Assembly (NCBI RefSeq): GCF_023721755.1
Contig: NZ_JAMDLH010000009.1
Span: 124,001 to 188,000, forward strand
DNA: 64,000 nucleotides
Direction of reading: 5' to 3'
Origin: Pleomorphomonas sp. NRK KF1
Lineage (GTDB): Bacteria; Pseudomonadota; Alphaproteobacteria; Rhizobiales; Pleomorphomonadaceae
The translations under genes were made by a program, and so were the position numbers. Below, one piece after another: positions 18,448 to 28,888 of the stretch. Each line of letters starts with the position of its first letter. The stretch's first letter is position 1. The notes beneath the pieces were generated by a model that had not been told where the DNA came from, did no database searches, and saw only the letters and a program-made list of their open reading frames with translations.

Positions 18448-19911
18448 ATGACCACCTATCTCGGCCTCGACATCGGCACGTCGTCGGTGAAAGCCGTTCT
18501 TGTCGGCGACGGCGAGAAGATCATCGCCACCGCCTCGGCCTCGCTCGAAGTGTCGCGCCCGCACGCCGGCTGGTCCGAGCAGGACGGCGACAGCTGGATC
18601 GCGGCGACGCAGAGCGCCATCGACCAGTTGAAGGCAAGCCATCCGAAGGAGCTCGCCGCCGTGGCCGGCATCGGCCTCTCCGGTCAGATGCACGGCGCGA
18701 CGCTGCTCGATGCGGCCGACAAGCCGCTTCGTCCCGCCATCCTCTGGAACGACGTTCGCTCGGCCGTCGAATGCGGCGAGCTCGAGGCCCGTTGCCCGGA
18801 CCTGCGCGCTATCGCCGGCAACATCGCCATGCCCGGCTTCACCGCCCCCAAGCTTGCCTGGGTAAAGAAGAACGAGCCCGAGATCTTCGCCAAAACCGCC
18901 AAGGTGTTGCTGCCGAAGGATTACGTTCGGCTCTGGCTGACCGGCGACTATGTGTCCGACATGTCGGATGCCGCCGGCACGCTCTGGCTCGATGTCGGCA
19001 AGCGCGCCTGGTCGAAGGAGTTGCTGGCTGCCACCGACCTCTCGCTCGACCACATGCCCCGCCTCGTCGAGGGCACCGAGTCCTCGGGCGCGCTGCGCGC
19101 CGAGCTGGTGTCGCGCTGGGGCATCGCCAAGGCGCCGGTGGTGGCCGGCGGCGGTGGCGACAATGCGGCGAGCGCCATCGGCATGGGCGCCGTCAAGCCC
19201 GGGGCCGCCTTCGCCTCGCTCGGCACCTCGGGCGTGCTGTTCGTTTCCAATGCCTCCTTCTCGCCCAACACCGAGGGCGCCGTTCATGCTTTCTGCCATG
19301 CCGTTCCCGGCACCTGGCACCAGATGGGCGTGATCCTGTCCGCGACCGACAGCCTGCAGTGGCTGTCGCATCTCCTGGAAACGCCGGCGCCTGAGCTGAC
19401 CAAGGGCCTCGATCCGAAGCCGGCCAAGCCGTCGCCTGTCACCTTCCTGCCCTATCTCTCCGGTGAGCGCACGCCGCACAATGACGCTGCCGCCCGTGGC
19501 GTGTTCGTCGGGTTGAGCCACACCTCCGGCCGCGCCGAGCTGACACAGGCGGTGCTGGAAGGCGTCGCCTTCGCCTTCCGCGACTGCCTGCGCGTCCTCA
19601 ACGACGCCGGTACCGACATCGATCGCGCCTTCGCGGTCGGCGGCGGCTCGCGCTCGGAAGCCTGGCTGCAGATCATGGCGGCGGTGCTCGACCGCCCGCT
19701 CGACATCACCGCCGAAGGCGACTACGGCGGCGGCTTCGGCGCCGCCCGCATGGGCCGCATTGCCGCCACCGGCGACGATCCCTTCGAGACGCTGACCCCG
19801 CCGCCGGTTGCCCGCACCGTCGAACCGGACAAGGCGCTCGTCGCCGCCTATGCCGATCGCTACGCCAAGTATCGCGCGCTCTACCCGGCCGTCCGCGACG
19901 CGCTGGCCTGA
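18448..19911 (+). CDS. xylB: Xylulokinase
   Basis: A 487-residue FGGY-family kinase that phosphorylates D-xylulose to xylulose 5-phosphate. It starts with YLGLDIGTSSVKAVL (phosphate-binding loop), then GLSGQMHGATLLD (substrate site), GGGGDNAASAIGMG, and FLPYLSGERTPHND, where the Asp is the expected catalytic base. The ADENOSINE-type motif is FAVGGGSRSEAWLQIMA. GGGAGGAG lies just upstream. It is the second gene of the regulator-xylB-xylA operon, 36 nt before xylA. Confidence 0.96.
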   Translation: MTTYLGLDIGTSSVKAVLVGDGEKIIATASASLEVSRPHAGWSEQDGDSWIAATQSAIDQLKASHPKELAAVAGIGLSGQMHGATLLDAADKPLRPAILWNDVRSAVECGELEARCPDLRAIAGNIAMPGFTAPKLAWVKKNEPEIFAKTAKVLLPKDYVRLWLTGDYVSDMSDAAGTLWLDVGKRAWSKELLAATDLSLDHMPRLVEGTESSGALRAELVSRWGIAKAPVVAGGGGDNAASAIGMGAVKPGAAFASLGTSGVLFVSNASFSPNTEGAVHAFCHAVPGTWHQMGVILSATDSLQWLSHLLETPAPELTKGLDPKPAKPSPVTFLPYLSGERTPHNDAAARGVFVGLSHTSGRAELTQAVLEGVAFAFRDCLRVLNDAGTDIDRAFAVGGGSRSEAWLQIMAAVLDRPLDITAEGDYGGGFGAARMGRIAATGDDPFETLTPPPVARTVEPDKALVAAYADRYAKYRALYPAVRDALA

Positions 19912-19947
19912 CCTTTATCGCAAGAGAGTTCAAAAGAGAGGAAAGAC

Positions 19948-21264
19948 ATGACCCATCCGTTCTGGGGCAACATCAAGCCCGTCAAGTACGAAGGCCCCGA
20001 AAGCCGCAATCTGCTCGCCTTCCGTTACTACAACAAGGATCAGGTCGTTCTCGGCAAGCGCATGGAGGATCATCTGCGCTTCGCCGTCGCCTACTGGCAC
20101 TCGTTCGCCTGGGGCGGCGGCGATCCGTTCGGCAACGGCACCTTCCTGCGTCCTTGGTTCAACGGCTCCGACGAACTGGAGCTGGCCAAGGTGAAGGCCG
20201 ACGTCGCCTTCGACCTGTTCCAGTTGCTCGACGTGCCGTTCTACTGCTTCCATGACCGCGACGTGGCGCCGGAGGGCAAGACGCTCGCCGAGTCCAACAA
20301 GAATGTCCGCGTCATCGCCGACATCTTCGCCAAGAAGCAGGAAGAGACTGGCATCAACCTGTTGTGGGGCACGGCCAACCTGTTCTCCAACCGCCGCTTC
20401 ATGGCCGGCGCCGCCTCCAACCCCGATCCGGACGTGTTCGCCTATTCGGCGGCGCAGGTGAAGAACGTCTTCGACATCACCAAGGAGCTCGGAGGCCAAA
20501 ACTACGTGCTGTGGGGCGGTCGCGAGGGCTACGAGACGCTGCTCAACACCGACCTCAAGCAGGAGCAGGACCAGCTCGGTCGCTTCCTGACCATGGTCGT
20601 CGACTACAAGCACAAGATCGGCTTCAAGGGCGCCATCCTGATCGAGCCGAAGCCGAAGGAACCGACCAAGCACCAGTACGACTTCGACGTCGCCACGGTG
20701 TACTCCTTCCTGAAGGCCTATGGCCTCGAGAAGGAAGTCAAGGTCAACATCGAGCAGAACCACGCCATCCTGGCCGGCCACAGCTTCGAGCATGAACTGG
20801 CGCTGGCCAGCGCTCTCGGCATCTTCGGTTCGGTCGACCTCAACCGCGGCGACGACCGTCTCGGCTGGGACACCGACCAGTTCGGCATGAACGTGCCCGA
20901 GCTGACGCTGGCCATGCTGGAGATCATCAAGGCGGGCGGCTTCACCACCGGCGGCCTCAATTTCGACGCCAAGGTTCGTCGCCAGTCGCTCGACCCGGAA
21001 GATCTGGTGATCGCCCACGCCGCGTCGATGGACGCCGCCGCCAAGGCGCTGCTCAACGCCGCCGCCATCATCGAGGACGGCCGTCTCGCCAAGAACCTCG
21101 AAGCTCGCTACGCGGGCTGGAAGGGCGCCGAGGGCCAGGCCATTCTCGCCGGCAAGCGCTCGCTCGAAGACCTCGCGGACTATGTTGCCAAGAACAACAT
21201 CAATCCCGAGCCGAAGAGCGGCAAGCAGGAACAGCTGGAAGCGATCGTCAACCAGTTCTGCTGA
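19948..21264 (+). CDS. xylA: Xylose isomerase
   Basis: A 438-residue TIM-barrel isomerase (class II length) converting D-xylose to D-xylulose with two divalent metals. Signature segments are [14 protein letters not shown] (catalytic His/Asp), [33 protein letters not shown] (metal Glu and Lys), [17 protein letters not shown] and [19 protein letters not shown] (metal Asp/Glu ligands). The enzyme feeds xylB and the pentose-phosphate pathway. AGAGAGGAAAG is the ribosome site. The last gene of the operon, it is followed by a strong terminator; no xylose transporter is in the window. Confidence 0.97.
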   Translation: MTHPFWGNIKPVKYEGPESRNLLAFRYYNKDQVVLGKRMEDHLRFAVAYWHSFAWGGGDPFGNGTFLRPWFNGSDELELAKVKADVAFDLFQLLDVPFYCFHDRDVAPEGKTLAESNKNVRVIADIFAKKQEETGINLLWGTANLFSNRRFMAGAASNPDPDVFAYSAAQVKNVFDITKELGGQNYVLWGGREGYETLLNTDLKQEQDQLGRFLTMVVDYKHKIGFKGAILIEPKPKEPTKHQYDFDVATVYSFLKAYGLEKEVKVNIEQNHAILAGHSFEHELALASALGIFGSVDLNRGDDRLGWDTDQFGMNVPELTLAMLEIIKAGGFTTGGLNFDAKVRRQSLDPEDLVIAHAASMDAAAKALLNAAAIIEDGRLAKNLEARYAGWKGAEGQAILAGKRSLEDLADYVAKNNINPEPKSGKQEQLEAIVNQFC

Positions 21265-21291
21265 TCGGCGCAGAGCTGTCGCAAAACAGAG

Positions 21292-21320
21292 GAGGCCGGG
21301 GAAACCCGGCCTCTTTCGTT
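21292..21320 (+). terminator. Rho-independent terminator after xylA
   Basis: A perfect 9-bp stem GAGGCCGGG (21292-21300) / CCCGGCCTC (21305-21313) with a GAAA tetraloop, then TTTCGTT. It closes the xylose operon 27 nt after the xylA stop. Confidence 0.9.
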
Positions 21321-21341
21321 ATGGCGCTTTCACCTCGGCGC

Positions 21342-21932
21342 TCACCCCACCGGCGGCACCCAGATGATGCGCTGCAACGTGGCGCCGGCGAGCGTTTCGT
21401 CATCCGGCAGCGCGCCCGCCGCGATGTAACCGGGAATGGCGAAAACGAAGGTGACATTGGGGGCGCCGCGTGCCGTGCAGATCGGCATCGCCAGCCAGTT
21501 GCCCCGCCCCTCCCGGCAGGAGGCGCGATCGACGCGTGCCTCGCGGAACGTCATGCCGATGCGTTCGCCATTGGGGCCGACAAGGCTTTCGGAAACGCCA
21601 TGAACGGCGCCGATCCGCCCGCCAGATCCCGGCAACACCTGCAACACCTGCAAGCCATCGCGGAACAGGGCAAGGGCCGCGACGCTCTCGCTCTGTTCGG
21701 TCGCCATGGTCACCGACGACACCGTATAGCCTGGCTCCAGCGCTTCGATCGCCTTCTTTGAGAAGGCGGTTCCCGGGGGCAGCCCCGGCACGCCGGCGGA
21801 CGTGATGCGGAAGGTGGCGGCACGCGACGGCGGCGGGGCGAAGTCCGAGTCGGAGCCGAGGATGGAACAGCCCGCAAGGGCCGCCGACATCAGAACGCCG
21901 GACAGGCGCAGAAGGTCACGAACATGAGTCAT
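21342..21932 (-). CDS. DUF1131 family lipoprotein (YfeY-like)
   Basis: About 196 residues with a lipoprotein signal: hydrophobic LLRLSGVLMSAALAGC followed by SILGS, where the cysteine would be lipidated. The C-terminal part (IEALEPGYTVSSVTM, LVGPNGERIGMTF, GALPDDETLAGATLQRIIW) matches the layout of E. coli YfeY, the DUF1131 RpoE-regulated lipoprotein, as I recall it. Function unknown; outer-membrane or periplasmic location. Start is either Met at 21932 or an upstream ATG at 21947. It converges with xylA, separated by the terminator. Confidence 0.75.
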   Translation of the reverse strand: MTHVRDLLRLSGVLMSAALAGCSILGSDSDFAPPPSRAATFRITSAGVPGLPPGTAFSKKAIEALEPGYTVSSVTMATEQSESVAALALFRDGLQVLQVLPGSGGRIGAVHGVSESLVGPNGERIGMTFREARVDRASCREGRGNWLAMPICTARGAPNVTFVFAIPGYIAAGALPDDETLAGATLQRIIWVPPVG

Positions 21933-22184
21933 ACCTTTCGATAGCATAGCTATCTCACCGATTGAAGCGAGGGGGCGCCGCCGAGCGCAACCGTCCCGAC
22001 CGTGAAATCCTGCAACCCTCCCAAGCGCCAGCCGCGGTCTATTTCATGTGGACCCATCCGGGCCGCCTACCTAGACTTCAGGCACGTGCCGAGGTCGAGC
22101 CAGGCGATGCCAGAGACGCCGCAGAAGACGGTGATTTCGCCACCCGCCCCGCAGCACCGGAACTTGTGAAGCAGGGATGTTCAC

Positions 22185-23432
22185 ATGAGAATTGCCGTGC
22201 TCGGCGCCGGCGTTATCGGCACCACCACTGCCTACTATCTTGCCAAGGCCGGCCACGACGTCACCGTCTATGACCGCCAGCCCGGTCCGGCTCTGGAAAC
22301 CAGCTTTGCCAACGCCGGAGAGATTTCGCCCGGCTACTCGACGCCCTGGGCCGCGCCGGGCATTCCGCTCAAAGCCGTGAAATGGCTGCTTATGCGCCAC
22401 GCGCCGCTCATCCTCCGGCCGACGCTCGACCCGCACCTCTTACCCTGGATGCTGTCGCTGCTCGGCAACTGCACGTCGGCCGCCTATGCCCGCAACAAGA
22501 GCCGGATGCTGCGGGTCGCCGGCTACTCTCGCGAATGCCTGATCGCGCTCCGCGAGGAGACGGGCATCGCCTACGACCACCGCTCGCAGGGCACGGTGCA
22601 GCTCTTCCGCCAGCAGAAGCAGCTCGATCATGCCGGCCGCGACACCGAAGTGCTCGCGGCCGACGGCGTGCCGTTCGAACTGCTCGATCGTGAAGGCGTC
22701 GCCCGGGCCGAGCCGGCGCTGGCGGCCGTGAAAGACGCCTTCGTCGGCGGCCTGCGCCTGCCGCTCGACGAGACGGGCGATTGTTTCCTGTTCACCAATG
22801 CGCTGGCCAAGATCGCCGAGGGACTGGGCGTCCGCTTCCGCTATGGCACCTCGATCTCGTGCATCGACGCGGAAGCCGGCGCGGTGCGCGGGGTGATCGC
22901 CTCCAGCGGACGCATAGAGGCCGATCACTACGTGCTGGCGCTCGGCTCCTGGTCGGCGCCGCTCGGTCGGGATATCGGTCTCAGGTTGCCGGTCTATCCG
23001 GTGAAGGGTTATTCGTTGACTGCTGCGATCACCGACGAGACGCGTGCGCCCATCTCCACCGTACTCGACGAGACCTACAAGGTCGCCCTGACCCGTCTCG
23101 GAAACAGACTGCGCGTCGGCGGCATGGCGGAGATCGGCGGTTACAGCACCGACCTGCCGCCCACCCGGCGCGATACGCTCGAACATGTCGCCGGCGGCCT
23201 GTTCCCCTGCGGCGACCTCAAGGCAGCCACTTACTGGTCGGGCCTCAGGCCGATGACGCCGGACGGGACGCCGATCATCGGCGCCACGCGATACGCCAAT
23301 CTCTCGCTCAATACGGGCCACGGCACGCTCGGCTGGACGATGGCCTGCGGTTCGGCCCGTGCGCTTTCGGACCTGATCTCGGGCCGCAAGCCGGAGATCG
23401 AAACGAACGACCTGTCCATCGACCGATATTGA
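22185..23432 (+). CDS. dadA: D-amino acid dehydrogenase small subunit
   Basis: A 415-residue FAD-dependent oxidoreductase. The N-terminal Rossmann motif [19 protein letters not shown] is followed by the family mark [19 protein letters not shown] and, near the C-terminus, [17 protein letters not shown] and [18 protein letters not shown]. It oxidises D-amino acids (typically D-Ala) to 2-oxo acids, with electrons passed to the respiratory chain at the membrane. No alanine racemase gene is adjacent. The 250 bp upstream contain no other gene. Confidence 0.92.
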   Translation: MRIAVLGAGVIGTTTAYYLAKAGHDVTVYDRQPGPALETSFANAGEISPGYSTPWAAPGIPLKAVKWLLMRHAPLILRPTLDPHLLPWMLSLLGNCTSAAYARNKSRMLRVAGYSRECLIALREETGIAYDHRSQGTVQLFRQQKQLDHAGRDTEVLAADGVPFELLDREGVARAEPALAAVKDAFVGGLRLPLDETGDCFLFTNALAKIAEGLGVRFRYGTSISCIDAEAGAVRGVIASSGRIEADHYVLALGSWSAPLGRDIGLRLPVYPVKGYSLTAAITDETRAPISTVLDETYKVALTRLGNRLRVGGMAEIGGYSTDLPPTRRDTLEHVAGGLFPCGDLKAATYWSGLRPMTPDGTPIIGATRYANLSLNTGHGTLGWTMACGSARALSDLISGRKPEIETNDLSIDRY

Positions 23433-23551
23433 GCGCTGCCACCGTCAACGTGATCAGAAGTTCTCCCCATGCCCATCGGAGAGATTGAAGCCGCCTCGCC
23501 GATTGGCTAGCACTGCGTGTGGAATGCCCAGCAGCACTCGGGGGGAATCAC

Positions 23552-24481
23552 ATGTTACTGGCCTGCGGCGACGCGCTGATCGATTTCGTGCCTGTGAAGT
23601 CTGCAGACGGCAGGGACGCCTATGTACCAGCCGTCGGAGGTTCCTGTCTCAACATCGCGGTTGCCATGTCGCGCCTCGGTGCACTCACGGGCTTCGTCGG
23701 CGGCATCTCCAACGACCTGTTCGGGACGATGATCGCCGACCATCTGGCTGCCTCCGGCGCGTCGCTTCGCTACGTTCGGCGCTCGGACGACGAAACCACG
23801 CTGGCCTTCGTCCGCTTCGTCAACAACGAGCCGCACTACGCCTTCTACGACGAGACGACCGCCGCCCGCCTTTGGACTTACCAACCGGGCAGCATCCCCT
23901 TCCCAGCCATCGAGGCGCTGCACGTCGGCTCGACCACGCTGATCAACGAACCGGTGGCGTCAGAGTATCTTGCGCTGTTCAAGGCGGCGAAGGGCAAGAC
24001 GACGCTGTCCTTCGATCCCAACTGCCGGCCGACGCTGACGCACGACAAGGCGGCCTACACCGCGCGCATGGCCGAGTTCGCCCGGACGGCCGACATCGTC
24101 CGCATGTCCGACATGGACTTCGACTTCTTGTTCGGCGGCAACGACTTCGACGGCAAGGCCAAGGACATCCTGGCCGGCGGGGCGGCTCTATTCATCGTCA
24201 CGCGTGGCGGTGATGGCGTCATTGCCTGGCACAAGACCGCAGGTCGGGTTGAGGTTCCAGCGCCCGCGACCAAGGTGATCGACACCATCGGCGCCGGTGA
24301 CACGTTCCAGGGTTCGTTCCTTGTGGCGCTGAAGGAGGCGAACCGGATCGCACGGCCGTCGCTGGAGGCGATCACCCGCGACGAACTCGCCGCCGCCCTC
24401 GCCTTCGGCACCCGCTGCGCGGCCATCACCTGTTCGCGCGCCGGTGCCAATCCGCCTTGGCGGGCCGAACTGCAAGGATAG
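23552..24481 (+). CDS. PfkB-family sugar kinase, fructokinase-like
   Basis: A 309-residue ribokinase-superfamily kinase. Landmarks are LACGDALIDFVPV at the N-terminus, GGSCLNIAVAMSRLGALTGFVGGIS (substrate-binding signature) and DTIGAGDTFQGSFLVAL, whose Asp is the catalytic base. The closest type is bacterial fructokinase, making fructose 6-phosphate, but 2-keto-3-deoxygluconate or other sugar kinases are possible. ATG 23552 is preceded by GGGGGAA. A LacI-type xylose operon is nearby but not contiguous. Confidence 0.85.
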   Translation: MLLACGDALIDFVPVKSADGRDAYVPAVGGSCLNIAVAMSRLGALTGFVGGISNDLFGTMIADHLAASGASLRYVRRSDDETTLAFVRFVNNEPHYAFYDETTAARLWTYQPGSIPFPAIEALHVGSTTLINEPVASEYLALFKAAKGKTTLSFDPNCRPTLTHDKAAYTARMAEFARTADIVRMSDMDFDFLFGGNDFDGKAKDILAGGAALFIVTRGGDGVIAWHKTAGRVEVPAPATKVIDTIGAGDTFQGSFLVALKEANRIARPSLEAITRDELAAALAFGTRCAAITCSRAGANPPWRAELQG

Positions 24482-24579
24482 TCGTTTGGAACGAGGGCCC
24501 TACGCACCGCGAGCTTGCGAACTTCGGCAAATCTTAACCTGTGACTGCGAACATTCCCACGATAGGTGGGACATGTGCG

Positions 24580-24888
24580 ATGTCGGTTGAACAGAGAAAC
24601 GGGGTCAGACGGAGGACGCTCAGAGCGGCGAAGGTCGTCTATGGCGACTATCGCTATATCGTCGATTGCGTCGTGCGAGACACCAGCTCGGGCGGCATGC
24701 GCATCCGTTGCGACCATGCCCGCGAGATTCCGCAGGACTTCTTCATTTTCGACCCGACGGAACAATCCCTGCGCCGTGCCGAAGTGATGTGGCGGCGCGA
24801 AAACGAGCTCGGGCTGCAGTTCACCGGCGAGCCGGTCTACATCCACGAAAGCCACGATCCCCGACATGCGCGCTTCCGCTTCATGTGA
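24580..24888 (+). CDS. PilZ domain protein
   Basis: A 102-residue single-domain protein. It begins MSVEQRNGVRRRTLRAAKVVY; the RR-based segment and DTSSGGMRIRCDH (the D-x-S-x-x-G motif) are the two halves of the PilZ c-di-GMP site. The rest (VMWRRENELGLQFTGEPVY) closes the six-stranded barrel. It probably binds c-di-GMP and signals by protein contact. A GTG at 24541 would add 13 residues; ATG 24580 is preferred because GGTGGGAC lies upstream. Confidence 0.85.
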   Translation: MSVEQRNGVRRRTLRAAKVVYGDYRYIVDCVVRDTSSGGMRIRCDHAREIPQDFFIFDPTEQSLRRAEVMWRRENELGLQFTGEPVYIHESHDPRHARFRFM

Positions 24889-24903
24889 GGGCGCAGCCCA
24901 GGG

Positions 24904-25290
24904 TCAGTGCGTGTTGGCTGACGAGTCCGAAGTATAGACCTTCGCCCAGTCGTGCAGCGCATCGCCAACGGTGCGCAGCGCCTTGCCGGCTTCCGACAGC
25001 TCGTACTCGACGCGCGGCGGCGCTTGCTCGTAATCGTGACGAACGACAAGACCGGACTTCTCAAGATCGCGCAGTTGCGCCGCCAGCATGTGCTGGGTCA
25101 CACCGGGAATGCCCCTCCTCAGCTCGTTGAAGCGCTTCGGCCCCTCGGCAAGGAGGCACATGATCTCGCCCTTCCACTTGCCGGTAATGGCCTTGAGACC
25201 GCGCTGGACAACCGCGAGGTACTCCTGCAGCTCGACCGAGCAGTTGAGCCGGCCGGACTCCGTCGGCCCGGTCCCGAGGTCGAAAGACAT
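24904..25290 (-). CDS. HxlR-family transcriptional regulator
   Basis: A 128-residue winged-helix regulator from ATG 25290 (MSFDLGTGP). The HxlR core reads AITGKWKGEIMCLLAEGPKRFNELRRGIPGVTQHMLAAQLRDLEKSGLVVRHDYEQAPPRVEYELS, with a wing at PPRVEY. The protein has one cysteine early (NCSVELQ), the position that senses thiol-reactive compounds in related regulators. It is 16 nt from the convergent PilZ stop and 115 nt after the fhs stop on the same strand. The target is unknown. Confidence 0.85.
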   Translation of the reverse strand: MSFDLGTGPTESGRLNCSVELQEYLAVVQRGLKAITGKWKGEIMCLLAEGPKRFNELRRGIPGVTQHMLAAQLRDLEKSGLVVRHDYEQAPPRVEYELSEAGKALRTVGDALHDWAKVYTSDSSANTH

Positions 25291-25405
25291 CGCACTCTCC
25301 AAATGACGTCCAAAAAGTATACCGTTGTTCCCTGAGATAGGATCATCGCCCCCGCCGCGAAAGCGCAAACCGCTTGCGGTCCCATCACAACACCGTGCTT
25401 GGAGC

Positions 25406-27079
25406 TCAGCTCAGACCAACCACCCGTCCCTCGGCATCGAGGCCGATGCGATGGGCGGCCGGCACGCGCGGCAGGCCAGGCATGGTCATGATCGCTCCGC
25501 ATATCGCAACGACGAACTCGGCTCCGGCTGCGAGCCGCACGTCACGCACCGGCAGGATATGGCCGGTCGGGGCTCCCTTGCGTTGCGGATCGGCACTGAA
25601 GGACGACTGCGTCTTGGCGATGCAGACGGGCAGGTTTCCGAACCCGCGCTCGCCGTACTCGGCCAGCTTGCGCGCCGCCCGGGCATCGTACTCCACCGCA
25701 GCGGCGCCATAGATCTCGCGCGCCACCGTCTCGATCTTGGCAGGGAGCGGCAACTCGTCGGGATAGAGCAGACCGAACGGCTGGCGGCGCGGCGCATCGA
25801 GCACCTCCAGGACCGCCCGCGCCAGATCCTCCGCGCCCCGGCCACCGTCGGCGAAATGGGTGGCGAGGGCCACCGGCGCCCCGGCTTCGGCGCACAGCGC
25901 GCTGAGACGGGCGACTTCGGCGTCGGTATCGCTACCGAAGCGGTTGATGGCGACGACAACGTCGAGGCCGAACTTGCGCAGGTTGTCGAGATGGCGCAAC
26001 AGGTTGGCAAAGCCCGCTTCCATGGCAGCGACGTTCTCGACGCCCAGATCTTCCCTGGCGACGCCGCCGTGCATCTTCAACGCGCGGATGGTCGCAACGA
26101 GCACCGCCGCGTCCGGCTGAAGGCCGGTCTTGCGGCACTTGATGTCCAGAAACTTCTCCGCGCCGAGATCGGCGCCGAAGCCGGCTTCGGTGACCACGAT
26201 ATCGGACAGACCAAGCGCCGTTTCGGTCGCGATCACCGAGTTGCAACCGTGAGCGATATTGGCGAAGGGGCCGCCATGGACGAAGGCCGGCGTTCCCTCC
26301 AGCGTCTGCACGAGGTTGGGCTGCAAGGCATCCTTCAGCAACACGGCCATCGCGCCGCCGGCGCTGACGAGGTCGGCCGTCGCGTAGGAACGAGCATCGA
26401 GCTCGCCGACGACGATGCGTTTCAGGCGACGCTCGAGATCGGCGAGATCCGTCGCCAGACAGAAGATCGCCATCACCTCCGAGGCGACGGTGATGTCGAA
26501 GCCGTCCTCGCGGGGGAAGCCGTTGGCACTGCCGCCGAGGCCGTTGATCTGGTGGCGCAGCATGCGGTCGTTCATGTCGAGGACACGCCGCCAGGTCATG
26601 CGCCGCCCGTCGAGGCGCGGTTCGCTGCCCCAGTAGATGTGATTGTCGATCATCGCCGACAGGAGATTGTGGGCCGACGTGATGGCATGGAAGTCACCCG
26701 TGAAATGAAGGTTGATCGCCTCCATCGGCACCACCTGGGCGTAACCACCACCGGCCGCCCCGCCCTTCACGCCGAAACACGGACCGAGAGAGGGCTCGCG
26801 AAGGCAGATGCTCGTCTTGCGCCCGAGTCGGGAAAGTGCATCGCCCAATCCGACCGTGGTGGTCGTCTTGCCCTCGCCAGCCGCCGTCGGGGTGATGGCA
26901 GTCACCAGAACCAGCTTGCCGCGCGGACGTCGGCGCGCCTCGGAGACGAAGCCGTGCTCGATCTTGGCAATGTGTCGGCCGTAGGGAATGAGCGCATCGC
27001 CGGGGATATCAAGACGATCCGCCACCTCCCCGATCGGCTTGAGGCGGGCGGCGCGAGCAATCTCGATATCGTCAAACAT
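25406..27079 (-). CDS. fhs: Formate-tetrahydrofolate ligase
   Basis: A 557-residue enzyme (EC 6.3.4.3) making 10-formyl-THF from formate, THF and ATP. The ATP-binding loop is [23 protein letters not shown], and the family signatures [23 protein letters not shown] and [19 protein letters not shown] are present. Length matches the family. It is cytoplasmic and supplies one-carbon units for purines and formyl-Met. It is divergent from guanine deaminase across 166 bp, which keeps two purine-linked functions together. Confidence 0.96.
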   Translation of the reverse strand: MFDDIEIARAARLKPIGEVADRLDIPGDALIPYGRHIAKIEHGFVSEARRRPRGKLVLVTAITPTAAGEGKTTTTVGLGDALSRLGRKTSICLREPSLGPCFGVKGGAAGGGYAQVVPMEAINLHFTGDFHAITSAHNLLSAMIDNHIYWGSEPRLDGRRMTWRRVLDMNDRMLRHQINGLGGSANGFPREDGFDITVASEVMAIFCLATDLADLERRLKRIVVGELDARSYATADLVSAGGAMAVLLKDALQPNLVQTLEGTPAFVHGGPFANIAHGCNSVIATETALGLSDIVVTEAGFGADLGAEKFLDIKCRKTGLQPDAAVLVATIRALKMHGGVAREDLGVENVAAMEAGFANLLRHLDNLRKFGLDVVVAINRFGSDTDAEVARLSALCAEAGAPVALATHFADGGRGAEDLARAVLEVLDAPRRQPFGLLYPDELPLPAKIETVAREIYGAAAVEYDARAARKLAEYGERGFGNLPVCIAKTQSSFSADPQRKGAPTGHILPVRDVRLAAGAEFVVAICGAIMTMPGLPRVPAAHRIGLDAEGRVVGLS

Positions 27080-27245
27080 AGGCGCACTCGTGGTTTTCGG
27101 CGAGAGACGGTCGCTCCTCCGCCCAGCCGCCAGTAAGTGAAAAGATGTAGCCGGATCCGACTTTTCTGTTGTCTCCGCCGGACATCTCGTCTTTTCTGGG
27201 CCGCGAGATGGCCATTGCCCCTCGCACTCCCTGACGGAGCCCTCG

Positions 27246-28586
27246 TTGACTTCTTCCGATCGACTTCATTCCGACCGCACCCTCGTACGTGGTCGCGTGC
27301 TGAGCTTCAAGCGGCGCCCGCAGGGGGCCGGAGATACCGACGCCTACACCTATTTCGAAGACGGCATCGTCGTCATCAAGGACGGCAGAATAACGGAGGT
27401 GGCCGACGCCGGACAGATTGGGCCAAGCGATGGCGAGGGCGCCGTCCTGCACGATTTCTCCGGCAAGCTGATCCTGCCGGGCTTCATCGACACCCATATC
27501 CATTTCCCGCAAACGCAGGTGATCGCATCCTATGGCGAGCGACTGCTCGAATGGCTGACGAAGTACACCTTCCCGGCCGAGTCGCGCTATGGCGATCCGG
27601 TGTTCGCAGCGGCACAGGCGCGCTTCTTCATCGACGAGTTACTCCGGAACGGCACCACGACGGCGGTTTGCTACGGCTCGGTCCACAAGGGGTCTGCCGA
27701 AGCCCTTCTGGCCGAAAGTGAACGGCGAGGCACGGCCATGTTCGTCGGCAAAACGGCGATGGACCGCAATGCGCCGCCGGACGTGCTCGACAGCGCCCAA
27801 TCGGCCTATGACGACACCGCGGCCCTGATTGCCGCCTGGCACGGTCGCGGCCGGCAGAAAGTGGTGATCACGCCGCGATTCGCCATCACCTCGACCCCCG
27901 AGCAGCTGGAAGCTCTGGGCAGCCTCGCCCAAGCCCACCCGGACTGCCTCGTCCAGACCCACCTGTCGGAAAACGCGGAGGAAATCGATACGGTCAGGCG
28001 CCTCTTTCCCGACCGTGCCGACTATCTCGACGTCTACGACCACTACGGACTCGTTGCCCCCAAGAGCCTGATGGGCCACGCGATTCACCTCACACCACGG
28101 GAGATCCGGCGCATGTCGGACAGTGGCGCCGTCGCGGTGTTCTGCCCGACCTCGAACCTGTTCATCGGCTCCGGATTGTTCGACTACAAGGGCCTCGAAG
28201 GCGGCGAGCATCCCGTTCGCATAGCGCTCGCCACCGACGTCGGCGGCGGCACCAGCTACTCGATGCTGGCGACGGCGGCCGAGGCTTACAAGGTAATGCA
28301 ACTCAAGGGGCAGAAGCTGTCGGCCATCGAAGCCTTCCACCTGATGACCCGTGGCAATGCCGAGGCGATCGGCGAGCCCGAACTTGGCCGTATCGCCGCC
28401 GGCGCCCACGCCGATCTGGTGGTACTCGACACCGCCGCGACGCCGGCGATGGCGCATCGTCTTGCCGCCGGCGACTGCAATCTCGAGGAAGAGCTGTTCG
28501 TGCTCATGACGCTCGGTGGCGAGCGGAATGTGTGCGAAGTGTTCGTCGGTGGCCGACCGCAAGGCTTGCAAAAGCCCGTCGCCTGA
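27246..28586 (+). CDS. guaD: Guanine deaminase
   Basis: A 446-residue amidohydrolase converting guanine to xanthine. Zinc-site motifs are [12 protein letters not shown] (two His), [11 protein letters not shown] (His), [11 protein letters not shown] (His) and [13 protein letters not shown] (Asp). The start is a TTG at 27246 with GGAG about 8 nt upstream; no ATG lies in a suitable place. It is divergent from fhs. Xanthine dehydrogenase genes are not in the window, so the rest of purine catabolism must be elsewhere. Confidence 0.93.
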   Translation: MTSSDRLHSDRTLVRGRVLSFKRRPQGAGDTDAYTYFEDGIVVIKDGRITEVADAGQIGPSDGEGAVLHDFSGKLILPGFIDTHIHFPQTQVIASYGERLLEWLTKYTFPAESRYGDPVFAAAQARFFIDELLRNGTTTAVCYGSVHKGSAEALLAESERRGTAMFVGKTAMDRNAPPDVLDSAQSAYDDTAALIAAWHGRGRQKVVITPRFAITSTPEQLEALGSLAQAHPDCLVQTHLSENAEEIDTVRRLFPDRADYLDVYDHYGLVAPKSLMGHAIHLTPREIRRMSDSGAVAVFCPTSNLFIGSGLFDYKGLEGGEHPVRIALATDVGGGTSYSMLATAAEAYKVMQLKGQKLSAIEAFHLMTRGNAEAIGEPELGRIAAGAHADLVVLDTAATPAMAHRLAAGDCNLEEELFVLMTLGGERNVCEVFVGGRPQGLQKPVA

Positions 28587-28888
28587 CCCTCGCCCGCAGA
28601 GTGTCAGGTGGCGTCAAACCCTTGGTTGTTTTTTCGACCCCTATAAAGAATATCTTGCCACGGGATGACGGCACAAGCTAGCATCGATGAAATCGATTGC
28701 TGAGGATGGAGTTCGCCCGGGTGTCGGAAGCCGCGCAATCCGCAGGGAGGTGCGGGTGTGTGGCTTTTTCCGGTCAGGACTCAGCGTATAGCAACGTTTC
28801 GATTTTCCCACACCGAAGTGGGAAGCTGTGACGGCAACGAACAAGATCACCGGCCAGACAAACATAAGGTCGGGCATGGGAGGGCAAC
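28587..28888. other. Intergenic region after guaD
   Basis: No gene is supported. It holds an imperfect palindrome AGCATCGAT...ATCGATTGCT (28679-28702), which could be an operator or a folded RNA element, and a short T-rich run after guaD. Confidence 0.4.
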
